Of a DNA stretch of 8,203 nt, positions 1-6,391 are shown in pieces (position 1 is the stretch's first letter; the number at the start of each line of letters is the position of its first letter). Below the pieces are notes generated by a model. It saw only the letters and a list, made by a program, of their open reading frames with translations. It made no database searches and was not told the DNA's origin. The translations under genes were made by a program, and so were the position numbers. The stretch comes from a bacterium (GTDB lineage: Bacteria; Zhuqueibacterota; Zhuqueibacteria; Residuimicrobiales; Krinioviventaceae). The DNA is taken from positions 1-8,203 of the forward strand of contig JAJRST010000035.1 in NCBI GenBank assembly GCA_024278645.1, in the 5' to 3' direction.

Positions 1-217
1 GGCCCGTGTCGATAAATTTTTTTATGGCGTCGACAAATCCAAACCGCTCCACCGTCTCCATGGCCTTGCCGAATGATCCGACGCCGGGAAAGACCACCTT
101 GTCGGCCTCTGATAAATCCCCCGGGGTTGACGTCACCCGGGCGTCGGCGCCGCACTTTTCCAGCGCTTTTTGCACGCTGCGCAAATTGCCCGCTTCATAG
201 TCGATGATATAAATCAT
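1..217 (-). CDS. hisH: Imidazole glycerol phosphate synthase, glutaminase subunit HisH (N-terminal 72 residues, cut by window edge)
   Basis: HisH is the glutamine amidotransferase subunit that supplies ammonia to HisF in step five of histidine synthesis, in the cytoplasm. The visible N-terminus begins MIYIIDYEAGNLRSV and then has the oxyanion-strand motif FPGVGSFGKAM at about residues 43-53, both typical of class I amidotransferase HisH. The catalytic Cys and the His/Glu pair lie beyond the left edge. The ATG (217-215) overlaps the hisB stop in an ATGA arrangement, which implies translational coupling and fixes the start. The frame is open to the window edge. The identification is firm from both motif and position, although only about a third of the usual 200 residues is present. 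Confidence 0.93.
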   Translation of the reverse strand, partial: MIYIIDYEAGNLRSVQKALEKCGADARVTSTPGDLSEADKVVFPGVGSFGKAMETVERFGFVDAIKKFIDTG

Positions 218-804
218 AGCAGCACTCCCTTTGTCGACGGCACGCCGCGCTCGCCGTCATCCGTTTTAAGCGCCATTCTCAGGGCGCGCGCCAGGGCCTT
301 GCTCATCGCCTCAAGCGCATGATGCCGGTTGGCGCCGTGCAGCAGTTCAACATGCAATGTCACCCTGGCGTTCATGGCAAAGGCGCGCAAAAATTCTTCA
401 TAGAGTTCGCCGTCAAATGCTCCGATTCGCGTCAGAGCCAGCGGGCAATGAAAATGCAGAAATGGACGCCCGGAGACATCGACGACGGCTCGCGCCAAAG
501 ATTCATCCAGGGGGCAATAGGCATGGCCGAAACGAGCGATGCCCTTGCCGTCGCCCACGGCTTGCGCCAGCGCCTGCCCGAGGACGATGCCTACATCCTC
601 CACCGTATGGTGGCCGTCGATGTGCAAGTCGCCTTGCGCTTTGACGATGAGATCAAAGCCGGCGTGTTTTTGCAGGGCATCGAGCAGATGATCGAAGAAT
701 CCGATGCCCGTGTCGATCGAACTTTTGTTCGAGCCGTCGATATTCAGCTCGATTTGAATGTCCGTCTCTTTTGTCTTGCGTGTGATGAGCGCCGCGCGCG
801 CCAT
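214..804 (-). CDS. hisB: Imidazoleglycerol-phosphate dehydratase HisB (monofunctional)
   Basis: HisB removes water from imidazole glycerol phosphate to give imidazole acetol phosphate, the substrate of HisC next door. The 196 residues match the single-domain dehydratase; there is no N-terminal histidinol-phosphatase domain as in the E. coli fused form, so that phosphatase must be encoded elsewhere. Visible metal-binding motifs are FFDHLLDAL (around residue 36-44), DGHHTVEDVG (64-72) and the second-repeat motif HHALEAMSKAL (161-171), which together give the two Mn sites. The C-terminal STKGVL is also typical. The ribosome binding site AGGAG lies about 7 bases before the ATG and overlaps the natural hisC stop (TAGGAG). 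The gene overlaps hisH by four bases. Confidence 0.97.
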   Translation of the reverse strand: MARAALITRKTKETDIQIELNIDGSNKSSIDTGIGFFDHLLDALQKHAGFDLIVKAQGDLHIDGHHTVEDVGIVLGQALAQAVGDGKGIARFGHAYCPLDESLARAVVDVSGRPFLHFHCPLALTRIGAFDGELYEEFLRAFAMNARVTLHVELLHGANRHHALEAMSKALARALRMALKTDDGERGVPSTKGVLL

Positions 805-813
805 GGCAGACTC

Positions 814-954
814 CTATTGATATTTTTTCATAATGACTTTCAATGTCTCCAAAAGGAGATCATTTTCTTCCTTAAAGCCAATGGTGATTCTTTGGTGTCC
901 CTGCAACAACGGATAAGAGCTGACATCGCGCACCAAAACGCCGCGACTCTTTAA
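814..954 (-). pseudogene. hisC: C-terminal 46 codons of hisC beyond the in-frame amber
   Basis: In the same frame as the upstream hisC part, with no insertion or deletion, the sequence reads LKSRGVLVRDVSSYPLLQGH, then QRITIGFKEENDLLLETLK and IMKKYQ, ending at TAG 816-814. These are the usual last 46 residues of HisC: the RGVLVRD turn and the [LQ]RITIG strand, whose Arg (331 in the joined protein) corresponds to the substrate-carboxylate Arg of aspartate aminotransferases. With the amber counted as one residue the protein is 355 long, right for the family. The lack of decay after the stop points to a very recent mutation, a sequence error, or readthrough. The amber is one base change from CAG (Gln), AAG (Lys) or GAG (Glu), all plausible at this surface position. 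Confidence 0.9.
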
Positions 955-1881
955 CTACCGGAACAGATCCAATTCGTCCGGCCCCTTGACGAGCAAAAAG
1001 TTTGCCGCCGAGGCAAAGACCTCGATGCCGCGAATCTTTTTCAATTCCGCGTAAAGTCGCCGCCTTTCGACTTTTAAGTAGTCGACCTGTTGTTGCATGG
1101 CGCGACGCTCCTGCAAAAGTCGCAGCGCCGCCATCTCGGTAAAAATATTCACATTATAAGGCAGGTTCACTTTGCGCAATTCGCGAATCACTTTCTCATT
1201 GCCGATAAAATAGCCAAAGCGCAATCCCGCCATGCTGAACGCCTTGGAAAAAGTTCGCGATATCAAAATGTTGTCATGTTTTGCCAACAAGCTGACCGCC
1301 GACCAGTCGCTGAATTCACCGTAGGCCTCGTCAAAAAAGACCAGGCCTTGCGTTGCGCGGCATATTTGCTCCACCGTCTCCCGTTGCAGCTCGAACCCGG
1401 TCGGATTGTTTGGCGAACAAATAATAGTCAGCTTTGGATTCAACGATGCGATCGCTTTTTGAAAACGTTCCAGCGGATAGTCTTCCCCCGGCGGCTGCGG
1501 AATCTCCACCGGTTTGCCGTCATAAATATCCGTGTACAGATGGTAGAGCGAAAAGGTCGGCGTCGTGTACAACACTTTATCGCCCGGTTCGAGCGTCGCC
1601 GTCAGCAGCGTCTGAAACAACTGGTTGGAGCCGTTGCCGAGTAAAATTTGCTGCGACTTTACACCGTGCCATGCGGCCAGCTTTTGCAGCAGCTCCGGCG
1701 ACTCGTTCACCGGATACCTGTTCCAGGGCGCCGTCTTTATCGTTTCAGCGACCTCGTCCTTTAAAAACTGCGGCACGTCGAAAGGACTTTCGTTCTGATT
1801 CAGCTTGACCCGAAATTCCTTTTGCGGCGGCGATGCATAGCCGGCAAGCTTTAACACCGACGGTTTGATAAATGACGTCAT
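955..1881 (-). CDS. hisC: Histidinol-phosphate aminotransferase HisC, ended early by an in-frame TAG
   Basis: HisC transfers an amino group from glutamate to imidazole acetol phosphate using pyridoxal phosphate (PLP). The 308 residues before the TAG are a normal fold-type I aminotransferase: LNQNESPF near residue 27, LLGNGSNQ (80-87), SPNNPTG (156-162), FFDEAYG with the PLP-ring Asp at 184, and SRTFSKAFSMAGLRFGY with the Schiff-base Lys at 213. The family is usually 350-360 residues long. Codon 309 is TAG (957-955), and the same frame continues for 46 more conserved residues to a second TAG at 816-814. As written the protein lacks the C-terminal strand with the substrate-binding Arg, so it would probably be inactive. 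The start ATG directly follows the hisD TAA, and its AGGAGA site lies inside the hisD end. Confidence 0.93.
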   Translation of the reverse strand: MTSFIKPSVLKLAGYASPPQKEFRVKLNQNESPFDVPQFLKDEVAETIKTAPWNRYPVNESPELLQKLAAWHGVKSQQILLGNGSNQLFQTLLTATLEPGDKVLYTTPTFSLYHLYTDIYDGKPVEIPQPPGEDYPLERFQKAIASLNPKLTIICSPNNPTGFELQRETVEQICRATQGLVFFDEAYGEFSDWSAVSLLAKHDNILISRTFSKAFSMAGLRFGYFIGNEKVIRELRKVNLPYNVNIFTEMAALRLLQERRAMQQQVDYLKVERRRLYAELKKIRGIEVFASAANFLLVKGPDELDLFR

Positions 1882-3165
1882 TTATTTCATTCTCCTGTCA
1901 ATAGCCGCGGCATGGGCGTCCAACCCCTCGTTTCCGGCAAAGGCTTTTATCTTTTCGCCGTGCTTTTTTATCGCTTGTTTGCTGTAGGCGATGATGCTGC
2001 TCACTTTGAGAAAATCTTCGGCGCGCAAAGGCGAAAAAAATCGCGCCGACCCGTTCGTCGGCAAAACGTGATTGGGCCCGGCCCAATAGTCGCCCACCGC
2101 TTCCGGTGAATAGTGGCCGAGAAAAATGGCGCCGGCGTTTTTAATGCTTTTGAGAAGCTCCCAGGGATCGTCCACATGCAGGCCCAGGTGCTCCGGCGCA
2201 ATGTCATTGCTGAACTCGACGCACTCGCGCATATTTTGCATGAGAATGATGGCCCCATAGCCGTCCACGGCCTGGTTAATGATCGCCTCGCGCGGCAACT
2301 TTTTCGTCTGCGCGGTCACTTCCGCCGCCACGGCGTCGGCGAGCGCCGGCGAATCCGTGGCCAAAATGGCCGAAGCCAGCGGATCGTGCTCCGCCTGCGC
2401 CAGCAGATCGGCGGCGACAAATTCGGCATTGGCGGAATCGTCGGCGATGATCAGCACCTCGCTGGGCCCGGCGACCATATCGATGCCGCACTGGCCATAG
2501 AGCAGCTTTTTCGCCGTGGCCACATAGATATTGCCGGGCCCGACGATTTTATCCACCCGCGGTATGCTCTCTGTGCCAAAAGCCAGCGCCGCAATGGCGT
2601 GGGCGCCGCCGACGCGGAACACCTTTGTTACGTCCAGCTCCTTTGCCGCGGCTAAAATAGTCGGATTCATCCGTCCCTGTTCGTCGCACGGCGTGGTCAT
2701 AAAAATTTCCGTGACGCCGGCCACTTGCGCCGGAACCACGCCCATGAGCACGGATGAGGGGTAGGCGGCGCTACCTCCGGGGACGTAGACGCCGACCCGC
2801 TCGATGGGCGTCACGCGCTGACCCAGCACGACGCCGTTCGCCTCCCAATTGAGGCGCGACTGCGGCAACCCTTTTTCATGAAATTTACGAATGTTGTCGC
2901 GGGACTCGCGTATAATCGCAAGCAGGTTTGGATCCAGCTTCGCATGAGCATTTTCAAGCTCCTGCTGCGAAACCGAAATCGGGTATTGCAGCAGGTCGAC
3001 ATTGTCAAACTTTTCAGCGTACTCGCGCAGCGCAACGTCGCCTTTTTTTCTCACATTGCTCAGAATATCGGCCACGGCGCGTTCCACATCCTCGGAAGTT
3101 TCGCTGCGGCGCGACTCGAATCGTTGCAAAAACTGCTTTATACTATCGCCTTTGTAGATTTGCAT
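1882..3165 (-). CDS. hisD: Histidinol dehydrogenase HisD
   Basis: HisD catalyses the last two steps of the pathway, oxidising L-histidinol to L-histidine with two NAD+, as a zinc dimer in the cytoplasm. From the ATG at 3165 the protein has 427 residues, the usual length. Key residues fall where expected from the E. coli enzyme with an offset of about one or two: zinc ligands Gln257 and His260 in LLAQAEHDP, Asp359 in AVGDY and His418 in GLDAHAAA, and the catalytic pair Glu325-His326 in IAPEHLGLH. The glycine-rich VGPGNIYVATAK (208-219) is present. An upstream in-frame TTG at 3180 would add five residues, but the GAGGA site sits just before the 3165 ATG, so that start is preferred. The TAA stop is followed at once by the hisC ATG. 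Confidence 0.97.
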   Translation of the reverse strand: MQIYKGDSIKQFLQRFESRRSETSEDVERAVADILSNVRKKGDVALREYAEKFDNVDLLQYPISVSQQELENAHAKLDPNLLAIIRESRDNIRKFHEKGLPQSRLNWEANGVVLGQRVTPIERVGVYVPGGSAAYPSSVLMGVVPAQVAGVTEIFMTTPCDEQGRMNPTILAAAKELDVTKVFRVGGAHAIAALAFGTESIPRVDKIVGPGNIYVATAKKLLYGQCGIDMVAGPSEVLIIADDSANAEFVAADLLAQAEHDPLASAILATDSPALADAVAAEVTAQTKKLPREAIINQAVDGYGAIILMQNMRECVEFSNDIAPEHLGLHVDDPWELLKSIKNAGAIFLGHYSPEAVGDYWAGPNHVLPTNGSARFFSPLRAEDFLKVSSIIAYSKQAIKKHGEKIKAFAGNEGLDAHAAAIDRRMK

Positions 3166-3189
3166 ACTTTCCTCGGCCAACGAAAAAAC

Positions 3190-4086
3190 TCAATAAATGA
3201 CTTTGTTCAACGGATATTCGATAATGTCCTGGGCGCCGGCGCGCTTCATCGCCGGGATCAGGTTGCGCACGGTGGATTCATCGACGATAATCTCCACGGC
3301 CACCCATTCCTCGCCGTACAGGTGAGAAATGGTCGGCTTTTTCATGGCCGGCATCTGCTGCATCAAGGCGTCCAGCTTGTCCTTGGGCACGTTCATTTTC
3401 AGGCCCACCTTGCCTTCCGATTGCAGGGCGGCCTGCAGCATCATGTTGAAATTCTCGATCTTTTCGCGCTTTTTGGGATTCGCCCAGCTCTCCTTATTGG
3501 CGATGAGCATGGTGCGGGATTCCAGCAGCGTCTCCACAATGCGCAGGTTGTTGGCGCGCAGCGAACTGCCGGTCTCGGTCACCTCGATGATGGCGTCCAC
3601 CAGCGTCGGCGCCTTCACCTCCGTGGCGCCCCAGGAAAATTCCACCTCGGCCTCGACGCCGTTCTCCTTTAGCCAATCCGTGGTCAGGTTGACAATTTCC
3701 GTGGCAATGCGTTTGCCCTGCAAATCCTTGACGCTTTGAATGTCGGAATCATTGGGAACGGCCAGCACCCAGCGCACCGGGCGTTTCGTCCTTTTGGAAT
3801 AGGTCAGGGAATCAACTTCCACGACATCGGCGCGGTTTTCGAGAATCCAGTCTTTTCCGGTCAGACCGACATCGAAAACGCCGTCCTGAACATAGCGGGC
3901 GATTTCTTGCGCGCGAATGAGAATGGCCTGAATTTCGTCATCCTCGATGGAGGGAAAATAGGAACGGCTGCTCACGGAAAAGTGATAGCCGGCTTTTGCC
4001 AGCAGCCGAAAGGTCGATTCCTGCAGGCTGCCCTTGGGCAGTCCGATTTTCATTACATTGTCGTCGATTTCATTCAAATTAGCCAT
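3190..4086 (-). CDS. hisG: ATP phosphoribosyltransferase HisG, long form with regulatory domain
   Basis: HisG condenses ATP with PRPP in the first, committed step of histidine synthesis. The 298-residue protein is the long (HisG_L) form: the catalytic part contains KIGLPKGSLQ (13-22), DVGLTGKDWI (72-81) and the PRPP-loop region ending ETGSSLRANNLRI (171-183). The last 77 residues or so (SEGKVGLKMNVP onward) are the ACT-like domain that in this family binds histidine for feedback inhibition. No HisZ partner is needed for this form. The ATG at 4086 is chosen because AGGAG lies five bases upstream; an in-frame ATG at 4167 would translate through the leader terminator and is not credible. It is the first structural gene of the operon, about 24 bases upstream of hisD, and is controlled by the attenuator in front of it. 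Confidence 0.97.
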   Translation of the reverse strand: MANLNEIDDNVMKIGLPKGSLQESTFRLLAKAGYHFSVSSRSYFPSIEDDEIQAILIRAQEIARYVQDGVFDVGLTGKDWILENRADVVEVDSLTYSKRTKRPVRWVLAVPNDSDIQSVKDLQGKRIATEIVNLTTDWLKENGVEAEVEFSWGATEVKAPTLVDAIIEVTETGSSLRANNLRIVETLLESRTMLIANKESWANPKKREKIENFNMMLQAALQSEGKVGLKMNVPKDKLDALMQQMPAMKKPTISHLYGEEWVAVEIIVDESTVRNLIPAMKRAGAQDIIEYPLNKVIY

Positions 4087-4118
4087 GCGTTCTCCTGTGT
4101 TTCTGTTTCGGTTGAGAC

Positions 4119-4150
4119 AAAAAAAAAGCCTTCCATTAATCGGAAGGCTT
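4119..4150 (-). terminator. Intrinsic terminator of the his attenuator
   Basis: On the minus strand a perfect nine-base-pair stem (AAGCCTTCC paired with GGAAGGCTT; arms at 4150-4142 and 4134-4126) with a seven-base loop is followed directly by a run of nine T (4127-4119, the first two shared with the stem). It lies 33 bases before the hisG start and downstream of a His-rich leader peptide, so it is read as the conditional terminator of an attenuator. It also falls between the upstream sugar kinase gene and the his operon and could insulate the two. Confidence 0.93.
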
Positions 4151-4243
4151 GACATTGACTTTAGCATTTAAAGATGCAGCTCACCAACCTCCCGTGCAAG
4201 AGTATTTCAAATGATGATGATTTTTGGTATGATGATTCTGCAT
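4142..4243 (-). promoter_or_regulatory. Attenuator leader with alternative (antiterminator) pairing
   Basis: The end of the leader-peptide region carries GGGAGGTT (4193-4186), which can pair over eight positions with AGCCTTCC (4149-4142), the first arm of the terminator, using two G-U wobbles. Forming this pairing would prevent the terminator. The distance from the last His codon (4213-4211) to the antiterminator segment is about 17 bases, so a ribosome stalled at the His codons would leave it free, whereas a ribosome at the leader stop (4183-4181) would cover it. A possible protecting pairing is ATGCAG (4243-4238) with CTGCAT (4179-4174), helped by ACCA with TGGT. Pairings were found by eye, not by energy folding. 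Confidence 0.8.
4181..4243 (-). CDS. hisL: Histidine-rich leader peptide of the his operon
   Basis: This 20-codon reading frame has not the size of an ordinary gene but is the control peptide of an attenuator. It reads MQN-HH-TKN-HHH-LKYSCTGGW and stops at TGA. Five of its 20 codons are His (all CAT), in runs of two and three, far above expectation. An AAGAGA ribosome binding site lies six bases before the ATG. It ends 31 bases before the terminator stem, and its last codons contain the antiterminator segment. By analogy with hisL of enterobacteria, whose leader has seven consecutive His codons, the speed of translation through the His codons should report charged tRNA-His. The peptide itself probably has no function. 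The symbol is given by role, not by sequence similarity to the enterobacterial peptide. Confidence 0.88.
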   Translation of the reverse strand: MQNHHTKNHHHLKYSCTGGW

Positions 4244-4268
4244 TATAGTTCTCTTTTTAGTGAAGATA

Positions 4269-4297
4269 AAGATAAGGCCTTTATATCAAAGATGCAA
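4269..4297 (-). promoter_or_regulatory. Candidate promoter of the his operon
   Basis: TTGCAT (4297-4292) and TATCTT (4274-4269) are separated by 17 bases, and transcription would start near 4262, about 20 bases before the leader ATG. The match to a sigma-70 consensus is only partial. It overlaps the 3' end of the sugar kinase gene. A perfect TATAAT at 4247-4242 also exists but overlaps the leader ATG, so its transcript would lack the leader start. The choice is inference. Confidence 0.3.
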
Positions 4298-5264
4298 CCA
4301 CTTTATTTGTTTTTTGCAGCATTTCAAGGGCCAGACTTATGGCGCCGACGCAGCCGGCGTCGTTGCCCAAAACCGCGCGTTTCACTTTAACGCCCTTCAT
4401 CGCCGGCTTCATGGCCTTCAGCTCAATGGCTTTGTGGATTCTGGCGATGAATGCATCGCCGGCATCGGCGACGCCGCCGCCAATGACGATCATCTCCGGG
4501 TTGAAGATATTGACCAGGCTGGCAAAGCCGGTGCCCATATAGTCGATGGCCATATCGATAGCCTCGTTGGCTTCATGCTCGCCTTCGGCGGCGCGCTGAA
4601 ATACGATCTTTGTGGTCACATGCTCGGGGACGGTCTTTTTGTTCGCGGCCATGCGGCTCACATATTCGCGCAGGATGGCCGGGGCCGCCGTATACAGCTC
4701 AAAACACCCGCGACCGCCGCAATTGCAGGGAAGGCCGTTGTGAACAATCATCATGTGCCCGATCTCCGCCCCGGCGAAATGACTGCCGCGGTATAGCTCG
4801 CCGTCAATGAGAATGCCGCCGCCGATGCCGGTGCCCAGCGTGGCGCAAATGACGTTTTTAACGCCCCTTGCCGCCCCTTGCCTGGACTCGGCAAGAGCCA
4901 TGATGTTGGCGTCGTTATCTACCCACACAGGAATGCTGAATTCATCTTGCAATGTACCGCGAATATCGGTATCGGCCCATTTTTTTATATTCGGCGTACG
5001 ACCGACGAGCCGCCCTTTTTCGAAATCAATGGCCCCCGGGCTGCCGACGCCGATGGCCGACAGTTCGCCGCCATTTTTTTTCGCCTCTTGCACCAGGTTT
5101 CTGACAGCCTGAAACATAACCTGAAAAACCTGCTCGCCCGATTGGTCGGCGCGACTGGGCAGCTTGTCTTTGAATAGTATGGCGCCTTGATGGTCTCCCA
5201 AAGCATATTTTAAAAAAGTTCCTCCAAGATCCAAACCGGCAAAGTACTGGACTTTCCCTGCCAT
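4281..5264 (-). CDS. ROK-family sugar kinase (glucokinase-like)
   Basis: A 327-residue ROK-family kinase, which phosphorylates a hexose (glucose or an amino sugar) with ATP in the cytoplasm. Visible are the first phosphate loop GLDLGGTFLKYALGD (10-24), the catalytic Asp in VDNDAN (118), the second loop LGTGIGGG (143-150), the ROK signature around AGAEIGH (165-170), the zinc motif CNCGGRGC (180-187) with the upstream His170, and the adenosine motif IVIGGGVADAG (259-269). The ATG at 5264 is preferred because AAGGA lies just upstream; an ATG at 5285 lacks such a site. The exact sugar cannot be read from the sequence, though glucokinase is the commonest activity of this subgroup. It ends 38 bases before the his leader, in the same direction, but the his attenuator separates the two. 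Confidence 0.93.
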   Translation of the reverse strand: MAGKVQYFAGLDLGGTFLKYALGDHQGAILFKDKLPSRADQSGEQVFQVMFQAVRNLVQEAKKNGGELSAIGVGSPGAIDFEKGRLVGRTPNIKKWADTDIRGTLQDEFSIPVWVDNDANIMALAESRQGAARGVKNVICATLGTGIGGGILIDGELYRGSHFAGAEIGHMMIVHNGLPCNCGGRGCFELYTAAPAILREYVSRMAANKKTVPEHVTTKIVFQRAAEGEHEANEAIDMAIDYMGTGFASLVNIFNPEMIVIGGGVADAGDAFIARIHKAIELKAMKPAMKGVKVKRAVLGNDAGCVGAISLALEMLQKTNKVVASLI

Positions 5265-5296
5265 GCAGCTTCCTTTCGTGTTCATATCACATTCTT

Positions 5297-5323
5297 GTTA
5301 TAGGCAATTTTAAGCTAGGTCAA
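5297..5323 (-). promoter_or_regulatory. Candidate promoter of the ROK kinase gene
   Basis: TTGACC (5323-5318) and TATAAC (5302-5297) each match a sigma-70 hexamer at five of six positions, but the 15-base spacer is shorter than usual. Transcription would start close to 5290, about 25 bases before the chosen ATG. Confidence 0.3.
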
Positions 5324-5509
5324 CGATGCGCGGAAAAAGCCAGACAAACCTGACAGCATTGCCTGCTCATGGAGCGGCGTTTTGTGTGAGGGTTTGTAAA
5401 GTAAAATATAGAAAAATTATTCATAAATGCAAATGTAATGGTGCGATGATCTCATTCAGTATGTCGCAATTATTATTTTTCATTTTGCAGAGGAAAAGGG
5501 TGATGGGAG

Positions 5510-5567
5510 GCCGGAAGCCGCAGCCGGAAGCTCGAATTCCGGTCTGCCGTCCGCGGACTGCGGAATT
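5510..5567. repeat. Cluster of CCGGAA/TTCCGG palindromes after the nucleotidyltransferase gene
   Basis: GCCGGAAGC occurs twice as a direct repeat (5510-5518, 5523-5531). CCGGAA (5524-5529) can pair with TTCCGG (5537-5542), and the overlapping AATTCCG (5535-5541) can instead pair with CGGAATT (5561-5567) around the perfect ten-base palindrome GTCCGCGGAC (5548-5557). The two hairpins are mutually exclusive. It starts about 18 bases downstream of the nucleotidyltransferase stop, so it may act as a 3'-end structure or be an extragenic palindromic repeat. No T run follows on the minus strand, so a standard terminator is not shown. Confidence 0.6.
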
Positions 5568-5585
5568 TTGACAGTCAAATAACGC

Positions 5586-6335
5586 TTATAACTCCGAGAA
5601 TTCTCCATTCACTTGTTCATAAACTTCCAAGGTGCCGATGTCGATCGCCGGCTTGTCCATTACAAAGGCGTAAACGTCGATCTCCCGGTACAGCCACTTG
5701 ATGAAATGCCCCGGAGCATCCCGGTTGTTCTTTTGCGACAGGTAGGCCTTGTAAAGCGCGACGTGCGCCGCGGGATGCAGGTACAAGGCGGGACAGACAA
5801 AGTTCGATGGCGGGCGTTGCGGCTTTTCCTGAAAGTCGATGACCCGGTTCGTTTCGTCGAATTTTACCACGCCGCGCTGCGTCAATCTCTCAGGATCGTG
5901 CAACTCCTGGGCGACGATGACCGTGCTTTTTTTCTCTCTGAAAAACCGCTGCAAATCGATAAAATCAGATTGAAAGATATTGTCGCCGGCGGCGACGAGC
6001 AGGTCGTCCTCGACATCCTTTTGCTCGATGACAAATTGAATGTCGGCGATGGCGCCCAGGCGCGTCTCGTTGCTCGTGGTGCCGTCGTTGACGATTTCCA
6101 CCGTAAAGTGAAAGCCTGCGGCGGAATTGACGCCGTCCGCCCACTGCCTGAAAATAGTCGCAAATTTCTCGTTGGTGACGACATAGACGACATCCATTTC
6201 CGGCATGGCGTTAAATTTTTCCAGCAGGTATTCAATAATGGCTTTGCCGCCTATGCGCAGCAGCGGCTTGGGACGATCCTTGGTCAACGGATACAGACGC
6301 GTTGCATATCCGGCGGCGAGAATAATCGCTTTCAT
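5586..6335 (-). CDS. Sugar-phosphate nucleotidyltransferase
   Basis: A 249-residue nucleotidyltransferase of the family that makes NDP-sugars from NTP and sugar-1-phosphate (glucose-1-phosphate thymidylyl/uridylyltransferase-like). The signature LAAGYATRLYPLTKDRPKPL at residues 6-25 holds the nucleotide-binding loop and the catalytic Lys-Pro. VAAGDN (114-119) has the metal-binding Asp, FQEKP (168-172) the sugar-binding Glu-Lys, and AIDIGT (230-235) the second metal Asp. There is no C-terminal left-handed beta-helix, so it is the short single-domain form, close to enzymes that activate sugars for cell-surface glycans or nucleotide-linked alcohols. The base and sugar are not determined. The ATG at 6335 is used; AAAGG lies about nine bases upstream. 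It stands alone between two repeat-bearing gaps. Confidence 0.9.
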   Translation of the reverse strand: MKAIILAAGYATRLYPLTKDRPKPLLRIGGKAIIEYLLEKFNAMPEMDVVYVVTNEKFATIFRQWADGVNSAAGFHFTVEIVNDGTTSNETRLGAIADIQFVIEQKDVEDDLLVAAGDNIFQSDFIDLQRFFREKKSTVIVAQELHDPERLTQRGVVKFDETNRVIDFQEKPQRPPSNFVCPALYLHPAAHVALYKAYLSQKNNRDAPGHFIKWLYREIDVYAFVMDKPAIDIGTLEVYEQVNGEFSEL

Positions 6336-6391
6336 CAAAGGGCCTTTGTGTATTGGATATTTGAAAAAACAGGTTTTGCTGCAAAAGACGC

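Larger units (their letters stand above)
5265..5585. other. Intergenic region between the nucleotidyltransferase and the ROK kinase
   Basis: About 320 bases with no credible gene: the longer open frames on the plus strand have no ribosome binding site and no family character. The half next to the kinase is A+T-rich and carries the candidate promoter. The half next to the nucleotidyltransferase (5510-5567) is G+C-rich and palindromic and is listed separately. I saw no riboswitch or RNA gene that I recognise in the A+T-rich part (about 5390-5490). Confidence 0.6.

Noticed and set aside
319..954. Long open frame on the plus strand opposite hisB and the hisC end
   Set aside because: It is antisense to two well-conserved genes, has no family character and no ribosome binding site; a frame shadow.
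955..957. Pyrrolysine or other dedicated amber recoding of hisC
   Set aside because: No known recoding in this family, no recognisable downstream signal, and TAG is used as the natural stop of the same gene; mutation or sequence error is more likely, so recoding is kept only as a test to run.
2878..3672. 264-codon plus-strand frame opposite hisD and hisG
   Set aside because: Antisense shadow of two firmly identified genes; composition rich in His, Gln and Leu as expected of a reversed coding strand.
4087..4167. An extended hisG start at 4167 giving 27 extra residues
   Set aside because: It would translate through the terminator stem and T run, has no ribosome binding site, and the HisG family starts near KIGLPKG; the AGGAG-preceded ATG at 4086 fits.
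4211..4234. CAT/ATG triplet runs as a simple microsatellite
   Set aside because: The runs are in the frame of a leader peptide, next to a matched terminator and antiterminator in front of hisG; a functional His-codon reading explains them better.
5326..5571. 81-codon plus-strand frame in the gap before the nucleotidyltransferase gene
   Set aside because: No ribosome binding site, runs through the palindrome cluster, and has no recognisable domain.
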